A stretch of 7,161 nucleotides of DNA, from the NCBI GenBank assembly GCA_023409435.1, contig JAEYHP010000177.1, positions 1-7,161 of the forward strand. Direction: 5' to 3'. Origin of the DNA: Bacillota bacterium (GTDB lineage Bacteria; Bacillota; Clostridia; Christensenellales; CAG-138). Made by a program: the position numbers and the translations under genes. Shown here in pieces: positions 6,643 to 7,161 of this stretch (its first letter is position 1; each line of letters starts with the position of its first letter). The notes below the pieces were generated by a model. The model searched no databases, was not told where the DNA came from, and worked only from the letters and a program-made list of their open reading frames with translations.

Positions 6643-7065
6643 ATGAATATCATTTACGATGATAAGATGAAAGACTTGCCCCTCGAACAGTTACACGAAC
6701 TGTTTATATTGGTAGGTTGGTCAGATGGCGGCACATTACCCGATGAAACGAAAGTTGGGTTTATGCAGCCGTGGATTCATTCAACGCTTGTGATTTCCGC
6801 ATGGGACGGTAACCGCTTAGTCGGGGCTATTAGAGTTTTGAGTGACACGATTTTCCGCTCTGTTATTTACGACTTGCTTGTTGCCCCCGAATATCAGGGG
6901 AATGGCATTGGCAGCGAGCTTGTACGCAGGTGCTTGGAACACTTCCCCAATTCCGGGTGGCTAGTCTGCACAGAAGGAAAAACGCCATATTTTTATAAAA
7001 AACTTGGATTCTCTGACATGAAAGAAGCCGACGCAATTTTAGGAATACCGTGCAAGTATTTCTGA
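6643..7065 (+). CDS. GNAT family N-acetyltransferase
   Basis: This is a small cytoplasmic acetyltransferase, 140 residues from the ATG at 6643, which is the usual length for single-domain GNAT proteins. The acetyl-CoA motif is clear: YDLLVAPEYQGNGIGSELV with Q85-G86-N87-G88-I89-G90 as the pyrophosphate loop. The preceding strand is LVGAIRVLSD (59-68), and the C-terminal YFYKKLGF (116-123) is the typical motif B end. The substrate is unknown. A TTG at 6628 in the same frame would add five residues and overlap the kinase stop as TTGA, with AGGA 7 bases upstream; ATG 6643 has only a weak AGG site but gives a start more typical of the family. Either way it is read directly after the kinase and may be co-transcribed. 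GC content is well below that of the kinase, which suggests a separate origin. Confidence 0.88.
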   Translation: MNIIYDDKMKDLPLEQLHELFILVGWSDGGTLPDETKVGFMQPWIHSTLVISAWDGNRLVGAIRVLSDTIFRSVIYDLLVAPEYQGNGIGSELVRRCLEHFPNSGWLVCTEGKTPYFYKKLGFSDMKEADAILGIPCKYF

Positions 7066-7118
7066 CTTACGCAACCACGGTCGAGCGGTTTCACGTTGCT
7101 GTTGCTATACTTAATGTC

Positions 7119-7124
7119 GGAGGT
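7119..7124 (+). promoter_or_regulatory. Ribosome binding site of the gene at the right edge
   Basis: GGAGGT is followed by GGTAG and the ATG at 7130, an ideal spacing. It supports a real start so close to the window end. A TATACT at 7106-7111 could be a -10 box, but no -35 box is seen. Confidence 0.75.
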
Positions 7125-7129
7125 GGTAG

Positions 7130-7161
7130 ATGGAATTGTCGGATAAAATCACCGCCGTGGG
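7130..7161 (+). CDS. Start of a gene cut by the window end (possibly an AraC-family regulator)
   Basis: Ten codons are visible (MELSDKITAV) after a strong ribosome site, 64 bases past the acetyltransferase stop on the same strand. The peptide resembles the first residues of AraC-type regulators of Bacillota, which often begin with a short acidic segment before the first helix. Ten residues cannot establish this, so the family is a guess and only the presence of a start is well supported. Confidence 0.5.
   Translation, partial: MELSDKITAV

Noticed and set aside
7071..7105. GCAAC/GTTGC inverted repeat after the acetyltransferase as a terminator
   Set aside because: The arms are only 5 bases with a long loop and no T tract, so it is not supported as a terminator.

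Overview
The window looks like a chromosomal segment of an anaerobic Gram-positive bacterium of the Bacillota, most likely a moderately high-GC member of the Clostridia. The reasons are an NfnAB/SudBA-type electron-bifurcating oxidoreductase pair, a nucleoside kinase with a ThrRS-like N-terminal half, strong GGAGG ribosome binding sites and a near-consensus sigma-A promoter. Genus or family cannot be fixed from the sequence alone.

Layout. (1) Bases 1-1661 (+): the C-terminal end of a large protein, cut by the window start, made of six tandem fibronectin type III modules of about 90-93 residues. A hairpin terminator candidate follows. (2) 1735-2391 (+): a 218-aa HEAT-like repeat protein with lower GC than its neighbours. 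Its stop codon abuts a 13-bp perfect hairpin that can serve as a shared terminator with the converging operon. (3) 4695-2436 (-): a two-gene operon, nfnA (283 aa, FAD and [2Fe-2S]) then nfnB (468 aa, FAD and two [4Fe-4S] motifs), separated by 1 base. (4) 4696-4921: a divergent intergenic region. It has a TTGACA-17-TACAAT promoter for nfnAB, a TATAAT candidate for the opposite direction and a 6-bp-arm palindrome between them. (5) 4922-6631 (+): a 569-aa uridine-kinase-like nucleoside kinase. (6) about 6643-7065 (+): a low-GC GNAT acetyltransferase overlapping or abutting the kinase. (7) 7130-7161 (+): the first ten codons of another gene, cut by the window end.

Functional picture. NfnAB links the NADH, NADPH and ferredoxin pools in the cytoplasm, and no glutamate synthase large subunit lies next to it. 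The kinase belongs to nucleoside salvage by homology. The FN3 protein is probably extracellular, but its catalytic or binding part lies upstream of the window. Most of this is recognisable biology; I do not see a convincing novel defence or mobile system. The best leads are the recently expanded FN3 array, the unexplained HEAT-repeat gene, the palindrome between the divergent promoters and the degenerate ThrRS-like half of the kinase.
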